Part shown: positions 8,551 to 17,099 of the stretch, piece after piece
Layout of the letters: each line of letters starts with the position of its first letter
Position numbering within the stretch: the stretch's first letter is position 1
DNA from: Anaerovibrio sp.
GTDB lineage: Bacteria; Bacillota; Negativicutes; Selenomonadales; Selenomonadaceae
Direction: 5' to 3'
DNA: 32,128 nt
Assembly (NCBI RefSeq): GCF_024697385.1
Contig: NZ_JAILFV010000002.1
Location: forward strand, 1 to 32,128
The notes under the pieces: generated by a model
The model's input: only the letters and a program-made list of their open reading frames with translations
Told to the model about the DNA's origin: nothing
The model's database searches: none
Program-made: the position numbers and the translations under genes

Positions 8551-8594
8551 TAAAAAATACTGCCGACCGGCACACAGTATGCACCAGCCGGCAG
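8551..8594 (-). terminator. Terminator after upp, abutting the dehydrogenase ribosome site
   Basis: Minus strand CTGCCGGCTGGTGCA and TGTGCCGGTCGGCAG form a 15-bp stem (8560-8574 with 8580-8594, several G-U pairs) around a 5-nt loop. TATTTTTTA follows. The next bases are the GGGAGGG ribosome site of the dehydrogenase gene. Confidence 0.8.
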
Positions 8595-8612
8595 ATAACG
8601 CCCAATATACTA

Positions 8613-9248
8613 TTACAATGTTCCAAAAATCCTGTCCCCGGCATCCCCAAGCCCAGGAACAATATAACCGTGTTCGTTGAGGCACTCATCTATGGCAGCC
8701 ACATAAACCGGCACATCAGGATGTTCCTCATTGATTACCTTAATTCCCTCCGGTGCAGCAACCAGGCACATAAGCACAATATTCTTGGCGCCCTTTTCTT
8801 TTAATAAGGACAAGGCCGCTGCAGATGATCCACCGGTAGCCAACATCGGATCAACAACAATCAAGGTACGCTCAGCCACATCTCCAGGCAGCTTGCAGTA
8901 ATATTCTACAGGCTTTAATGTTTCCGGATCTCTATACATACCTACATGACCTACTCTTGCTGATGGAATCATGTTTACTACACCGTTCAGCAGGCCCAGG
9001 CCAGCCCGGAGAATCGGAACTACGCCTACTTTTTTACCGGCCAAAACCTTGGCCTTGCATTTTGCCACAGGGGTCTCGATATCAATTTCCTTAAGCGGAA
9101 AATCCCTGGTTACTTCATAGGTCATGAGCATTGCTATCTCTTCAAGCAACTGACGAAAATCCTTGGAGCTGGTCTCCTTTTTACGCATGATAGTCAGCTT
9201 ATGCTGAATTAATGGATGATTTACTACAATGGCTTTTAAATCTGACAT
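8613..9248 (-). CDS. upp: Uracil phosphoribosyltransferase
   Basis: Upp makes UMP from uracil and PRPP, in cytoplasmic pyrimidine salvage. The PRPP-binding loop is [11 protein letters not shown], and the C-terminal uracil-binding stretch is [17 protein letters not shown]. It has 211 residues from the ATG at 9246-9248, preceded by AGGAGG, which matches the family length (about 209); the upstream extension of 8 codons is not needed. It follows glyA as in B. subtilis but has its own promoter. Confidence 0.97.
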   Translation of the reverse strand: MSDLKAIVVNHPLIQHKLTIMRKKETSSKDFRQLLEEIAMLMTYEVTRDFPLKEIDIETPVAKCKAKVLAGKKVGVVPILRAGLGLLNGVVNMIPSARVGHVGMYRDPETLKPVEYYCKLPGDVAERTLIVVDPMLATGGSSAAALSLLKEKGAKNIVLMCLVAAPEGIKVINEEHPDVPVYVAAIDECLNEHGYIVPGLGDAGDRIFGTL

Positions 9249-9289
9249 TTTTTCCTCCTGATGAGATATCATTATTCTTAACTACTAAC

Positions 9290-9318
9290 ATTATAACGCA
9301 ATTGTCGCAATTTTCCAA
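9290..9318 (-). promoter_or_regulatory. upp promoter
   Basis: Minus strand -35 TTGGAA (9313-9318) and -10 TATAAT (9290-9295) are 17 bp apart. The spacer contains AATTGCGACAATTGCG, a short direct repeat. GACAATTGCGTTATAAT closely resembles the sequence before aroF at 19884-19900. No clear terminator for glyA is seen in 9319-9388. Confidence 0.65.
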
Positions 9319-9388
9319 AGATAAAACGCATATCAAAATATACACCTAATCTATGGCAATAACATATAGCATTATTTACATCAGCGTA

Positions 9389-10636
9389 TTATTCGTACAA
9401 TGGATATTTTTTGCACAGAGCAGCTACACGGCTTCTCGCTTCGCTCTTAGCACCTTCATCTTCAGGATTATCCAATACAAGGGCTATTATATTGCCCACC
9501 TCACGCATATCATCCTCTTTGAATCCACGGGTAGTGAGGGCAGGTGAGCCCAATCTCAGGCCACTGGTAACAAATGGGCTGAGCTTCTCAAATGGGATAG
9601 TGTTTTTATTGGCAGTTATTCCCACCTCATCCAATACATTCTGAGCAATCTTACCGGTAATATTTTTATTGGTCAGGTCAACCAGCATTAGGTGATTGTC
9701 TGTTCCCCCAGAGACAATCCTGAATCCTTTTTCAGTGAGAGTCTCTGCCAAAGCCTTGGCATTCTTCAAAATCTGCTGAGCATACTCCTTGAACTCCGGA
9801 GACAGTGCTTCCTTAAAGGCTACAGCCTTAGCTGCAATAACATGCATAAGTGGGCCTCCCTGAATGCCAGGGAAAATAGCCTTGTTGAACTGTTTGCCGA
9901 ATTCTGCATCCTTGCATAAAATCAAGCCGCCACGAGGACCGCGCAAGGTTTTATGGGTAGTGGTGGTTACAACATCTGCATATGGAACAGGTGACGGGTG
10001 AAGCCCTGCAACTACCAATCCGGCAATATGGGCTATGTCTACCATCAGATAAGCACCAACTGAATGGGCAATATCTGCCAGTTTAGGAAAATCCAACACT
10101 CTTGCATAGGCTGATGCACCTGCTACAATCAGCTTTGGCCTGCACTCCTCTGCTACCTTTCTGATGTGGTCATAATCAAGCTGTTCTGTATCAGCACTTA
10201 CACCATAAGGGACAATCTTAAAATATTTCCCTGACATATTCACCGGACTGCCATGGGTAAGATGCCCACCGTCAGTGAGATTCAGCCCCATTACAGTATC
10301 ACCCGGGGTCAACAATGCAAAAAATACTGCCATATTAGCCTGAGCTCCTGAATGTGGCTGTACATTTGCATACTCTGCCCCAAAAAGCTCCTTGGCACGA
10401 TCAATAGCCAGCTGTTCTACAACATCTACATACTCACAGCCGCCATAATACCGCTTTCCAGGATATCCCTCAGCATACTTATTGGTAAGGACACTCCCCT
10501 GAGCTGCCATTACGGCTGAGCTGACAATATTTTCTGATGCTATAAGTTCCAATTTGTTGCGCTGACGATTTAATTCATCATCTATTACCTTCGCTACCTC
10601 AGGGTCAACAGTCTTAAGTTCATCCATTAAGCTCAT
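9389..10636 (-). CDS. glyA: Serine hydroxymethyltransferase
   Basis: GlyA is a PLP enzyme that interconverts serine and glycine while loading tetrahydrofolate with a one-carbon unit, in the cytoplasm. The PLP lysine is Lys229 in [16 protein letters not shown]. Other family blocks are [31 protein letters not shown] and DIAHIAGL. The length of 415 residues is normal. The start ATG follows AGGAGGA. It lies 21 nt after rpiB and is probably cotranscribed with it. Confidence 0.98.
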   Translation of the reverse strand: MSLMDELKTVDPEVAKVIDDELNRQRNKLELIASENIVSSAVMAAQGSVLTNKYAEGYPGKRYYGGCEYVDVVEQLAIDRAKELFGAEYANVQPHSGAQANMAVFFALLTPGDTVMGLNLTDGGHLTHGSPVNMSGKYFKIVPYGVSADTEQLDYDHIRKVAEECRPKLIVAGASAYARVLDFPKLADIAHSVGAYLMVDIAHIAGLVVAGLHPSPVPYADVVTTTTHKTLRGPRGGLILCKDAEFGKQFNKAIFPGIQGGPLMHVIAAKAVAFKEALSPEFKEYAQQILKNAKALAETLTEKGFRIVSGGTDNHLMLVDLTNKNITGKIAQNVLDEVGITANKNTIPFEKLSPFVTSGLRLGSPALTTRGFKEDDMREVGNIIALVLDNPEDEGAKSEARSRVAALCKKYPLYE

Positions 10637-10657
10637 AACTAAATCCTCCTGCTATAA

Positions 10658-11104
10658 TTATTTATTTTCCAAAGCCATCATTTTTTCAATCCGGCGTTTA
10701 TGGCGTTCACCATTTGAAAACTCTGTATCCAGCCATGCCCTGACAATTTCACTTGCAGGTCCGGGTCCCAGGACCCTTCCCCCCATGACCAGAACATTTG
10801 CATCATTATGTTCCCTTGACATACGGGCAGAATAAACATCACTGCAAAGTGCCGCCCTTATACCATGAACCTTATTGGCTGCCATGGAGATGCCTATGCC
10901 TGTACCGCACATCAGTATGCCCCGTTCAGCCTGCCCATCTTTAATTTTATGACAAACCTTCTCGGCTATATCAGGATAATCCACAGACTCCTTATTGAAT
11001 GTTCCCGCATCTTCAACCTGGATATCCTTATATTCTGATAATACCTCCAACACAGAATGCTTTAGCTCCAGTGCTCCATGATCGCACCCTATACAAATTT
11101 TCAT
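10658..11104 (-). CDS. rpiB: Ribose-5-phosphate isomerase B
   Basis: RpiB interconverts ribose 5-phosphate and ribulose 5-phosphate in the cytoplasm. CIGCDHGALELK is the N-terminal sugar-phosphate site. DYPDIAEKV and RGILMCGTGIGISMAANK follow, with the catalytic Cys in MCGTG. SREHNDANVLVMGGR and GERHKRRIEK complete the LacAB/RpiB signature. I start at the ATG at 11102-11104 (148 residues) after AGGAGAAGG; the longer open frame adds 13 non-homologous residues. It is B. subtilis ywlF in position, before glyA. The 219-bp spacer upstream has no gene; an ATAACGCC motif occurs there. Confidence 0.96.
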   Translation of the reverse strand: MKICIGCDHGALELKHSVLEVLSEYKDIQVEDAGTFNKESVDYPDIAEKVCHKIKDGQAERGILMCGTGIGISMAANKVHGIRAALCSDVYSARMSREHNDANVLVMGGRVLGPGPASEIVRAWLDTEFSNGERHKRRIEKMMALENK

Positions 11105-11323
11105 CCAACCTTCTCCTATTCTTAATCTACTTTCTAAGACCATTTTCTAGAGTATTGTAACATAGATAACGCCATAGATAAATTTATTTTTAATGGATAT
11201 GAAAAAATCGGCCTGTTTTCACAGACCAATTCCCTTACGCATATCCGATAGTATTCTTCCCTGCCGGTACTACCCTTAGCAGATAACCCTACTGTCATGC
11301 ATATATTTTTTATTAATAACCAA

Positions 11324-11965
11324 CTATGTCCTTAACGCACATTTCATGATATCAGCGGCAGGGATAGCTCCCTGGCGGACAATATATGGGACATCTCCTG
11401 TACAATCAACAATGGTTGATTCCACCCCCAACTGACATGGCCCTCCATCTAAAATCATCGGTATCCGCCCACACATGTCATCATAAACCATCCGTGCGGA
11501 TACAGGGCTGGGATGAGCTGATATATTTGCACTTGGCACGGCCAATGGACCTCCCACTGCCTTTAGTACGGCCAAAGCAATCTCATTATCAGGAATTCTG
11601 ATTCCCACTGTTGACTTTCCCCCAGTAACAATCTCAGGAACAATATCTCTCTTTGGCAATATAACTGTTATTGGGCCGGGACAAAATTCCTTAAATAATC
11701 TCCAGGCCATATCAGGAACCCTTGCAGCAATTTCCCCGGCCATGGCAATATCACTTATTTGCAGGGAAAATGCCTTATATCCGGGGCGCTCCTTGGCTTC
11801 ATACAATGCTCTGACGGCCATGGGGTTAAGTCCCGCAGCAGCCAATCCATACACGGTCTCCGTGGGCATGGCCACCAGCTTGCCATCACGAATCAGTTTG
11901 GCAGCCTGTTTGATAAACCCCATGTCCTTTTTTAAATCAGCTATCCTAACTACTTCTGTTTCCAT
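11324..11965 (-). CDS. tsaC: L-threonylcarbamoyladenylate synthase (TsaC/YwlC family)
   Basis: The enzyme makes threonylcarbamoyl-AMP from threonine, bicarbonate and ATP, the first step of t6A37 tRNA modification. The YrdC fold is shown by PTETVYGLAAAGLN, KERPGYKAFSL, PGPITVILPK, VGIRIPDN, PSANISAHPSP and LGVESTIVD. At 213 residues it is the short TsaC form, without the C-terminal domain of Sua5. The usual Pro-Leu after the KxRP motif is replaced by Phe-Ser-Leu. Its start overlaps the end of prmC by 16 nt, which implies translational coupling. Confidence 0.93.
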   Translation of the reverse strand: METEVVRIADLKKDMGFIKQAAKLIRDGKLVAMPTETVYGLAAAGLNPMAVRALYEAKERPGYKAFSLQISDIAMAGEIAARVPDMAWRLFKEFCPGPITVILPKRDIVPEIVTGGKSTVGIRIPDNEIALAVLKAVGGPLAVPSANISAHPSPVSARMVYDDMCGRIPMILDGGPCQLGVESTIVDCTGDVPYIVRQGAIPAADIMKCALRT

Positions 11966-12819
11966 AATACGACAACCCTGTTAATACCAGCCAAATCCTT
12001 TACTATCTCAATTCTGCCCCAACCGGCTTTTTCTGCAAGCTCTACCAAGGCATCACTTTGATTTATGCCGATTTCCATTGCCAAAAAGCCCTCGTCCTCC
12101 AATAACGGTAATGAATCAACTACCAGCCGCCTGTAAAAATCAAGGCCATCTTCACCGCCATTCAAAGCCAACTCAGGTTCAAAGGATTTCACATCCTGAT
12201 CCAGCGATACTATATCCCCTGCAGGAATATACGGCGGGTTGGAGACTATGGCAATAAATTTTCTGTCCTTGACCGGTTCCAGCAAATCCCCCTGTAAAAA
12301 CTCTATCCTTGAGGATAAACCCATGCGCTGAGCATTTTCACGGGCTACTGCAATAGCCTCAGCCGATACATCAACGGACACAGCCTGCAGGGAGGACAAA
12401 TATTTCAACAACGACAAGCATATAGCCCCAGACCCGGTTCCTATATCAGCTATGGCCCCTATGTCCCCGGCCCCGGTTTTCAGCCTGAATATAACAGTTT
12501 CCACTAAAATTTCCGTATCCGGTCTTGGTATCAGCGTATCCTCAGTAACAATAAAATCGAGGCCCATAAAGTCCTTATGCCCCACTATATATGCCACAGG
12601 CTTATGCTGCACCCTCTGCTTTATATAGCTTTTGAATTCTGCCAGCTCCTCGTTGCTCAAGGGCTGATCAAAGTGCACATAAAGGTAAATTCTTTCCTTT
12701 TTCAAAACATGACAAAGAAGCACCTCACTATCCAAACGGGGAGAATCAACACCGGCCTTTTGGAAGTATTGTTCTGTCCATTTTAACAGCCTGCCTATTG
12801 TCCATAACTCATCTGCCAT
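11950..12819 (-). CDS. prmC: Release factor glutamine methyltransferase
   Basis: PrmC methylates the Gln of the GGQ motif in class 1 release factors. It has an N-terminal helical substrate-binding domain (about 1-85), then an SAM-dependent Rossmann domain. DTLIPRPDTEILVE, ADIGTGSGAICLSLL (SAM loop) and the catalytic VSNPPYIP motif are visible. The length of 289 residues is normal. It follows prfA, its substrate, by 9 nt and overlaps tsaC. Confidence 0.97.
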   Translation of the reverse strand: MADELWTIGRLLKWTEQYFQKAGVDSPRLDSEVLLCHVLKKERIYLYVHFDQPLSNEELAEFKSYIKQRVQHKPVAYIVGHKDFMGLDFIVTEDTLIPRPDTEILVETVIFRLKTGAGDIGAIADIGTGSGAICLSLLKYLSSLQAVSVDVSAEAIAVARENAQRMGLSSRIEFLQGDLLEPVKDRKFIAIVSNPPYIPAGDIVSLDQDVKSFEPELALNGGEDGLDFYRRLVVDSLPLLEDEGFLAMEIGINQSDALVELAEKAGWGRIEIVKDLAGINRVVVLWKQK

Positions 12820-12828
12820 GATTACCTC

Positions 12829-13905
12829 TTAGTCAACATTTTTCATGCGTTCTGCCTGATCTGCAGTTATCAGCCCATTTAAGAGCTCATCCAGCTGCCC
12901 ATCCAGAACAAAATCCAATTTATGTAATGTCAGGCCTATACGATGGTCTGTTACACGCCCTTGAGGGAAATTATAGGTTCTTATCCTTTCACTGCGATCG
13001 CCTGACCCGACCTGACTCTTGCGGTCTGCAGCTATAGAATCCGTCTGTTGTTGCTGTGCCTGCTCAAGAACTCTGGCTCTAAGTACCCGCATTGCTTTTT
13101 CCTTGTTTTTAAGCTGGGATTTTTCATCCTGACACTGCACTACAATACCTGTCGGCATATGTGTAATGCGTATTGCCGTTTCTGTCTTATTGACATACTG
13201 GCCACCTGCACCACCTGCACGGTATGTATCAATGCGAATATCCTCATTCTTAATTTCGACTTCCACATCATCTGCCTCAGGCAGGACAGCTACAGTAACT
13301 GCTGATGTATGGATCCGGCCGCCTGATTCTGTAACAGGTACACGCTGCACCCGGTGGGTTCCACTTTCGTATTTTAACTTGCTATATGCGCCATATCCCT
13401 CGACAGCAAAAGAGACTTCCTTAAAGCCTCCTATTTCAGTAGCATTGGAATCCAGGATACTTACCTTCCAGCCCTGACTCTCAGCATATCGGGAGTACAT
13501 ACGGAAAAGATCACCTGCAAAAAGTGCCGCCTCTTCACCACCTACTCCGCCTCGGATTTCAACTATGACATTCTTGTCATCATTGGGATCTTTTGGCAAC
13601 AACATAATCGGCAGCTCATTATCCAACTCTTCCTTGCGTTTTTTAAAATCTGCCAGTTCATCCTCTACCATGTGACGGAATTCATCATCATCGATGCCTT
13701 CACTGAGCATTTCCTTATTATCATCAATGCCCTGACATACTTTCTTGTATTCCCTGTAAGCATCAACTATCGGTATAAGGGAAGAATGCTCCCTATTATA
13801 ATGTTGCCATTTATTCATGTCTTCCAAAACAGACGGATCACTTATAAGGGATTCCAGCTCAAGGAACTTGTCCTCCACCGCCTGTAATTTATCCATAATA
13901 TTCAT
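12829..13905 (-). CDS. prfA: Peptide chain release factor 1
   Basis: RF1 ends translation at UAA and UAG. The 358-residue protein shows the RF1-specific recognition tripeptide Pro-Val-Thr in [14 protein letters not shown] and the peptidyl-tRNA hydrolysis motif in [31 protein letters not shown] is also diagnostic. The start could be the ATG at 13903-13905 or one three codons in (13894-13896); no strong ribosome site separates them. It lies 47 nt after the DUF1385 gene in the rpmE operon. Confidence 0.97.
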   Translation of the reverse strand: MNIMDKLQAVEDKFLELESLISDPSVLEDMNKWQHYNREHSSLIPIVDAYREYKKVCQGIDDNKEMLSEGIDDDEFRHMVEDELADFKKRKEELDNELPIMLLPKDPNDDKNVIVEIRGGVGGEEAALFAGDLFRMYSRYAESQGWKVSILDSNATEIGGFKEVSFAVEGYGAYSKLKYESGTHRVQRVPVTESGGRIHTSAVTVAVLPEADDVEVEIKNEDIRIDTYRAGGAGGQYVNKTETAIRITHMPTGIVVQCQDEKSQLKNKEKAMRVLRARVLEQAQQQQTDSIAADRKSQVGSGDRSERIRTYNFPQGRVTDHRIGLTLHKLDFVLDGQLDELLNGLITADQAERMKNVD

Positions 13906-13952
13906 ACAGTCTTCAGTCTTTCTTCTATAGTCCCATAATTAATATCTGCAAA

Positions 13953-14897
13953 TCACAGTGTAACAGATGCTGTAGCCCGCATTGTTTCCGGCTGGGGCTC
14001 ATCAGCACAGCGATATTCACCTGTACCCTCAGGAATCTTATCCTCAGGCAAAACTGCCTTAACCGATTCAATTGCCACTTCCATCATGTCGTCATCAGGT
14101 TCTCTGGTGGTGAGATACTGAAGCCACAAGCCTGGTTTTACGGCCCATCCCAGTACACAGTTATCAGAATTGGCTGATAATCTGATAATTTCGTAAGAAA
14201 TACCTGCAACAACCGGCAATAAGACCACACGACTGAGAATGCGCAGCCACAGGTCCGGCCACCCCAAAAAAGCGAAGACAAATATGCTGACCAACATTAC
14301 TATCAGCAAAAAGGAGGTCCCGCATCTTTTATGGAGACGGGTATGTTTTTTTACATTCTCTACTGTAAGAGGTTCACCTGCCTCGAAGCAGGCGATAGTT
14401 TTATGTTCGGCACCATGGTATTGAAAAACGCGCTGGATATCCTTCATGGCAGAAATAGCGAAAATATATGCCAGGAAAATAAGCAGGCGCAATACCCCTT
14501 CCATGAGGTTCAAAAAAACAGGATCATCGGTTATAAAATGAAACAGCTTGGCTGCTCCTGTTGGAATAGCTACAAATAAGACAGCCGCCATTACAAAGGC
14601 AAAAACGATGGTGGTTGCCAGCTCCTTATCGGAAATCTGTTCCTCTTCCTCCCCAGCCATCTGTGCTGAATAAGACAGGGAGCGTATTCCCATTACCAGT
14701 GATTCTCCCAGGGAAACACAGCCCCTGAAAAAAGGCTTTTTTAAGATTGGAAATCTATCCCCCAGTGAGTTTACCGGTTTGACCTGTATTTCAATTCTTT
14801 TATCCGGTGTACGCACTGCAGTGGCCACCTTTTTAGGGCCACGCATCATCACACCTTCTATTACTGCTTGTCCGCCAACAGTTATTTTATCACTCAT
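13953..14897 (-). CDS. yqhQ: DUF1385 membrane protein (YqhQ family)
   Basis: The function of this conserved family is not established. The 314-residue protein opens with GGQAVIEGVMMRGPK, the family hallmark, and carries QYHGAEHKTIACFEAGE and RLHKRCGTSFLL. Their clustered His, Glu and Cys residues suggest a metal or active site. About four hydrophobic helices are visible (roughly 95-115, 130-150, 195-215 and 220-240). An acidic, proline-rich tail follows DDDMMEVAIE. It occupies the place that tdk has in B. subtilis between rpmE and prfA. The start ATG follows GAGGTAATT. Confidence 0.9.
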   Translation of the reverse strand: MSDKITVGGQAVIEGVMMRGPKKVATAVRTPDKRIEIQVKPVNSLGDRFPILKKPFFRGCVSLGESLVMGIRSLSYSAQMAGEEEEQISDKELATTIVFAFVMAAVLFVAIPTGAAKLFHFITDDPVFLNLMEGVLRLLIFLAYIFAISAMKDIQRVFQYHGAEHKTIACFEAGEPLTVENVKKHTRLHKRCGTSFLLIVMLVSIFVFAFLGWPDLWLRILSRVVLLPVVAGISYEIIRLSANSDNCVLGWAVKPGLWLQYLTTREPDDDMMEVAIESVKAVLPEDKIPEGTGEYRCADEPQPETMRATASVTL

Positions 14898-14967
14898 AAT
14901 TACCTCATAAATCTTACATTCTATATAAACTCCGACAAATGGGAGGCCAAAAAGTCCTCATATACAA

Positions 14968-14995
14968 ATGAGCAGAGCATTTCTGCCCTGCTCAT
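14968..14995 (-). terminator. Possible weak terminator or processing hairpin after rpmE
   Basis: ATGAGCAG-A-GCA and TGC-C-CTGCTCAT form a strong hairpin 14 bp beyond the rpmE stop. The minus-strand tail TTTGTATA is weak, so partial read-through into the DUF1385 gene is likely. Confidence 0.55.
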
Positions 14996-15009
14996 GAATA
15001 CTTGAGTTA

Positions 15010-15210
15010 TTACTTCTGTGCATAACGCTTGTTGAACTTCTCAATACGACCACCAGCTGCTATATCACGCTGACGGCCAGTGAAGAAAGGATGACATTTT
15101 GAGCATACATCAACTCTCAGCTCCTGCTTGGTGGAGCCAGTAGTAAAAGTATTACCACAACCACATACAACCTTTGCCTCATAAAACTCCGGATGAATTC
15201 CTGCTTTCAT
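15010..15210 (-). CDS. rpmE: 50S ribosomal protein L31, zinc-binding form
   Basis: L31 is a small protein that bridges the large subunit to the small one. The 66-residue protein starts [12 protein letters not shown] and has the zinc ribbon Cys16-x-Cys18 ... Cys37-x2-Cys40 (VCGCG and VCSKCHPFF), so it is the zinc-containing C+ type. The ATG at 15208-15210 follows GAGGTG; the longer open frame upstream is leader sequence. It is the first gene of the rpmE - yqhQ - prfA - prmC - tsaC operon, behind a strong promoter and a structured leader. Confidence 0.97.
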   Translation of the reverse strand: MKAGIHPEFYEAKVVCGCGNTFTTGSTKQELRVDVCSKCHPFFTGRQRDIAAGGRIEKFNKRYAQK

Positions 15211-15340
15211 TCTATACACCTCGCTTTTCCCCAAATTGGGAGTATTACAAATCCACTCTGCGCGGACTTGGTCCGACTTAGCTTCCCAAAATAAGGGGCA
15301 AAGCCGAAAAATCAACTTTTCAGACGCCTAGCGCCTAACT
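15211..15340 (-). promoter_or_regulatory. Structured rpmE leader (candidate L31 autoregulatory RNA)
   Basis: The 5' untranslated region is about 130 nt. Nested pairings are visible: CCCC (15229-15232) with GGGG (15295-15298), TTGGGA (15236-15241) with TCCCAA (15284-15289), and CGGAC (15263-15267) with GTCCG (15271-15275). The outer stem ends about 6 nt before the ribosome site. L31 leaders that bind L31 are known in Firmicutes and other groups; whether this belongs to a known class cannot be told here. Confidence 0.5.
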
Positions 15341-15346
15341 TGTGAT

Positions 15347-15375
15347 ATTATAACACACACTATATCCCCTTGCAA
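15347..15375 (-). promoter_or_regulatory. rpmE operon promoter
   Basis: Minus strand -35 TTGCAA (15370-15375) and a perfect -10 TATAAT (15347-15352) lie 17 bp apart. Predicted start near 15340. Confidence 0.8.
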
Positions 15376-15469
15376 GATTTAATACAGAAAAAAATCTTGA
15401 AAATTTGTCATATATACACCATAATATTAAGAGAAATTTTGAAAATATTTATCCTCTGGGAACAGTTGC

Positions 15470-15524
15470 CGAATTTCCCCTTTGAAGAAGGAGAATAAGC
15501 ACTGTAAAGCAGAGGGAAAATTCG
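15470..15524. repeat. Long imperfect inverted repeat upstream of the ClpX-like gene
   Basis: CGAATTTCCCCT (15470-15481) pairs with AGGGAAAATTCG (15513-15524) over 12 positions with one mismatch, around a 31-nt loop. The flank of 15376-15573 shows no gene. It may be part of a longer decayed element that continues into the structured repeat at 15574. Confidence 0.5.
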
Positions 15525-15573
15525 ATGAAATTCAGGAAGTTTACTGAACCCCTGGGAATAATCCTCATTTGAT

Positions 15574-15736
15574 ATAACGCCATTGTTAACAGTTTTCCGT
15601 AGGGGAAATGTTCAAATCAGCGTTCCCTTAAAGGGACTGACTTCCTGTCGCAATTTGGCGGAAGATATTAACTCACCGCCTGTTATTACCATTACGCCCC
15701 CACCTTAAGTGGCCAGGGGACAGTTCTTACTCGTTA
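15574..15736. repeat. Structured intergenic element, copy A
   Basis: It begins ATATAACGCCATTGTTAAC and ends near CTCGTTATAC, 20 bp before the ClpX-like gene. Its hairpins in plus-strand order are TTTTCC/GGGGAA (15593-15607), TCAG/CTGA enclosing CCC/GGG (15617-15640), GGCGG/CCGCC (15657-15680), and CCAC/GTGG (15700-15712) flanked by CCC/GGG. Copy B at 19886-20062 has the same order, with compensated base changes in two stems. No protein is encoded. It may be a MITE-like repeat or a noncoding RNA. Confidence 0.65.
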
Positions 15737-15755
15737 TACAGAAAGGTAGACTCTT

Positions 15756-17039
15756 ATGAACAGTAATGCACCTACTATTACCTGCAGTTTCTGCAAGCGC
15801 AAGGTGGTAGCAAACACACAGTACGATGTACCAATATATGATCCACGGTCAGGTTTTTCCCTATGCGCAAACTGCATAAAGGATATATATCATCTTATAG
15901 AAGACCATCAGCAGGATGAGAACATCCGCCAAAATGAAGAAACAGAACAGGCCATCAATGATGAACTGACCCGCATAAAACCTCATCTGGTCAAGGAATA
16001 CCTGGATCAATATATAATCAATCAGGACCATGCAAAAAAAGTGTTGTCAGTAGCCATCTACAATCATTATAAGCGCATGAAATATGGCTTCAAGCATCCT
16101 GAAGGTGACGAAGAAATAGAAAAATCAAATGTCATAATTCTTGGACCTTCCGGCTGTGGAAAAACTGCACTTCTATCCCACCTTGCCAGGATGCTCGATA
16201 TTCCTTTTGCGGTAACAGATGCCTCCAGCCTCACAGAAGCAGGCTTTGTAGGTGCAGATGTGGAAGTAGCAGTCCGCAACCTTTATTACGCAGCAGATAA
16301 GGATATCAGTCGATGTGAACATGGCATCATATACCTGGATGAATTCGACAAAATTGCCAGAAAATCAGGTGAAAATAATACCATAACAGCAGATCCGGGA
16401 CACGAAGGTGTTCAACAGGCATTACTGAAAATGCTGGAGGGTAATGTGGTTGAATTTACTGCCCGAGGGCAAAGGAAGCATCCTGAAGCTCCTACCATAA
16501 AGGTCGATACCAAAAACATCTTGTTTATAGTTGGTGGAGCCTTTGTAGGCATTGAAAAAATAATTGCCAAAAGAATTCACAAGAATGATGCCAATATAGG
16601 CTTTGGCGCCCAGGTAGAGGGCAAGGGGGAAAAACCTGATTTTGATGAGCTTATACATCAGACGACCCCTGAAGATTTGATGAAGTTTGGTATCATTCCG
16701 GAAATAATCGGGAGACTGCCTATTATCTGCACCCTGGAAAATCTCGATGAGGATGCCTTGCTGCGCATACTTACCGAACCGAAAAATGCTCCGGTCAAAC
16801 AATATCAAAAACTCATGGAAATGGATAATGTCCAACTGGAATTTGATAAAGATGCCTTACAGGCAGTTGCCCAAAAGGCAATTGAAAGAAAAACCGGGGC
16901 ACGCTCCTTAAAGGGCATCATCGAGGATACCATGCTGAACATAATGTTCGATATACCTCAATCTGATGCCAATCGCAAAGTCACCATTACCGCCGACTGT
17001 ATCAACGATGGTGCAGATCCCCTGATAGAAGAAATTTAA
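15756..17039 (+). CDS. clpX: Divergent ClpX-family AAA+ unfoldase
   Basis: ClpX unfolds tagged proteins and feeds them to ClpP. The 427-residue protein has an N-terminal zinc finger (Cys10, Cys13, Cys37, Cys40), Walker A GPSGCGKT (130-137), Walker B IIYLDEF with Asp195-Glu196, the RKH pore loop (240-242), the IGF loop that docks on ClpP (281-283), and the sensor-2 region TGARSLKG. It departs from canonical ClpX in several places: C-x23-C instead of C-x18-C in the finger, pore loop GFVGAD instead of GYVGED, and DPGHEGVQQ instead of DVSGEGVQQ. clpP, tig and lon are not next to it, and it sits alone behind a structured repeat. It may be a second, specialised ClpX; a main clpX elsewhere is expected but not visible. 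The ATG follows AAAGGTAG. Confidence 0.88.
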   Translation: MNSNAPTITCSFCKRKVVANTQYDVPIYDPRSGFSLCANCIKDIYHLIEDHQQDENIRQNEETEQAINDELTRIKPHLVKEYLDQYIINQDHAKKVLSVAIYNHYKRMKYGFKHPEGDEEIEKSNVIILGPSGCGKTALLSHLARMLDIPFAVTDASSLTEAGFVGADVEVAVRNLYYAADKDISRCEHGIIYLDEFDKIARKSGENNTITADPGHEGVQQALLKMLEGNVVEFTARGQRKHPEAPTIKVDTKNILFIVGGAFVGIEKIIAKRIHKNDANIGFGAQVEGKGEKPDFDELIHQTTPEDLMKFGIIPEIIGRLPIICTLENLDEDALLRILTEPKNAPVKQYQKLMEMDNVQLEFDKDALQAVAQKAIERKTGARSLKGIIEDTMLNIMFDIPQSDANRKVTITADCINDGADPLIEEI

Positions 17040-17050
17040 ATACACAAGAG

Positions 17051-17099
17051 AAGAGGCTATGACAACTTGCAAAAGCAAGCTGACATAGCCTCTGTTTTT
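17051..17099 (+). terminator. Terminator of the ClpX-like gene, shared with the kinase gene end
   Basis: AGAGGCTATG (17052-17061) pairs with CATAGCCTCT (17084-17093), with CTTGC-AAAA-GCAAG (17066-17079) inside. GTTTTTA follows on the plus strand. The T-tract overlaps the stop codon of the convergent histidine kinase gene, for which the same hairpin can act with a weaker tail. Confidence 0.85.

Noticed and set aside
8539-8685. 49-residue N-terminal extension of the alcohol dehydrogenase
   Set aside because: It overlaps upp and its terminator; the family start and the GGGAGGG ribosome site are at 8536-8550.
11200-11300. Possible third decayed copy of the structured element in the tsaC-rpiB spacer
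   Set aside because: Only a weak GG-CTG/CAG-CC pairing and loose similarity are seen, not enough to align.
15211-15315. 35-residue N-terminal extension of L31
   Set aside because: It is leader RNA sequence; L31 normally begins MKxGIHP, and GAGGTG precedes that ATG.
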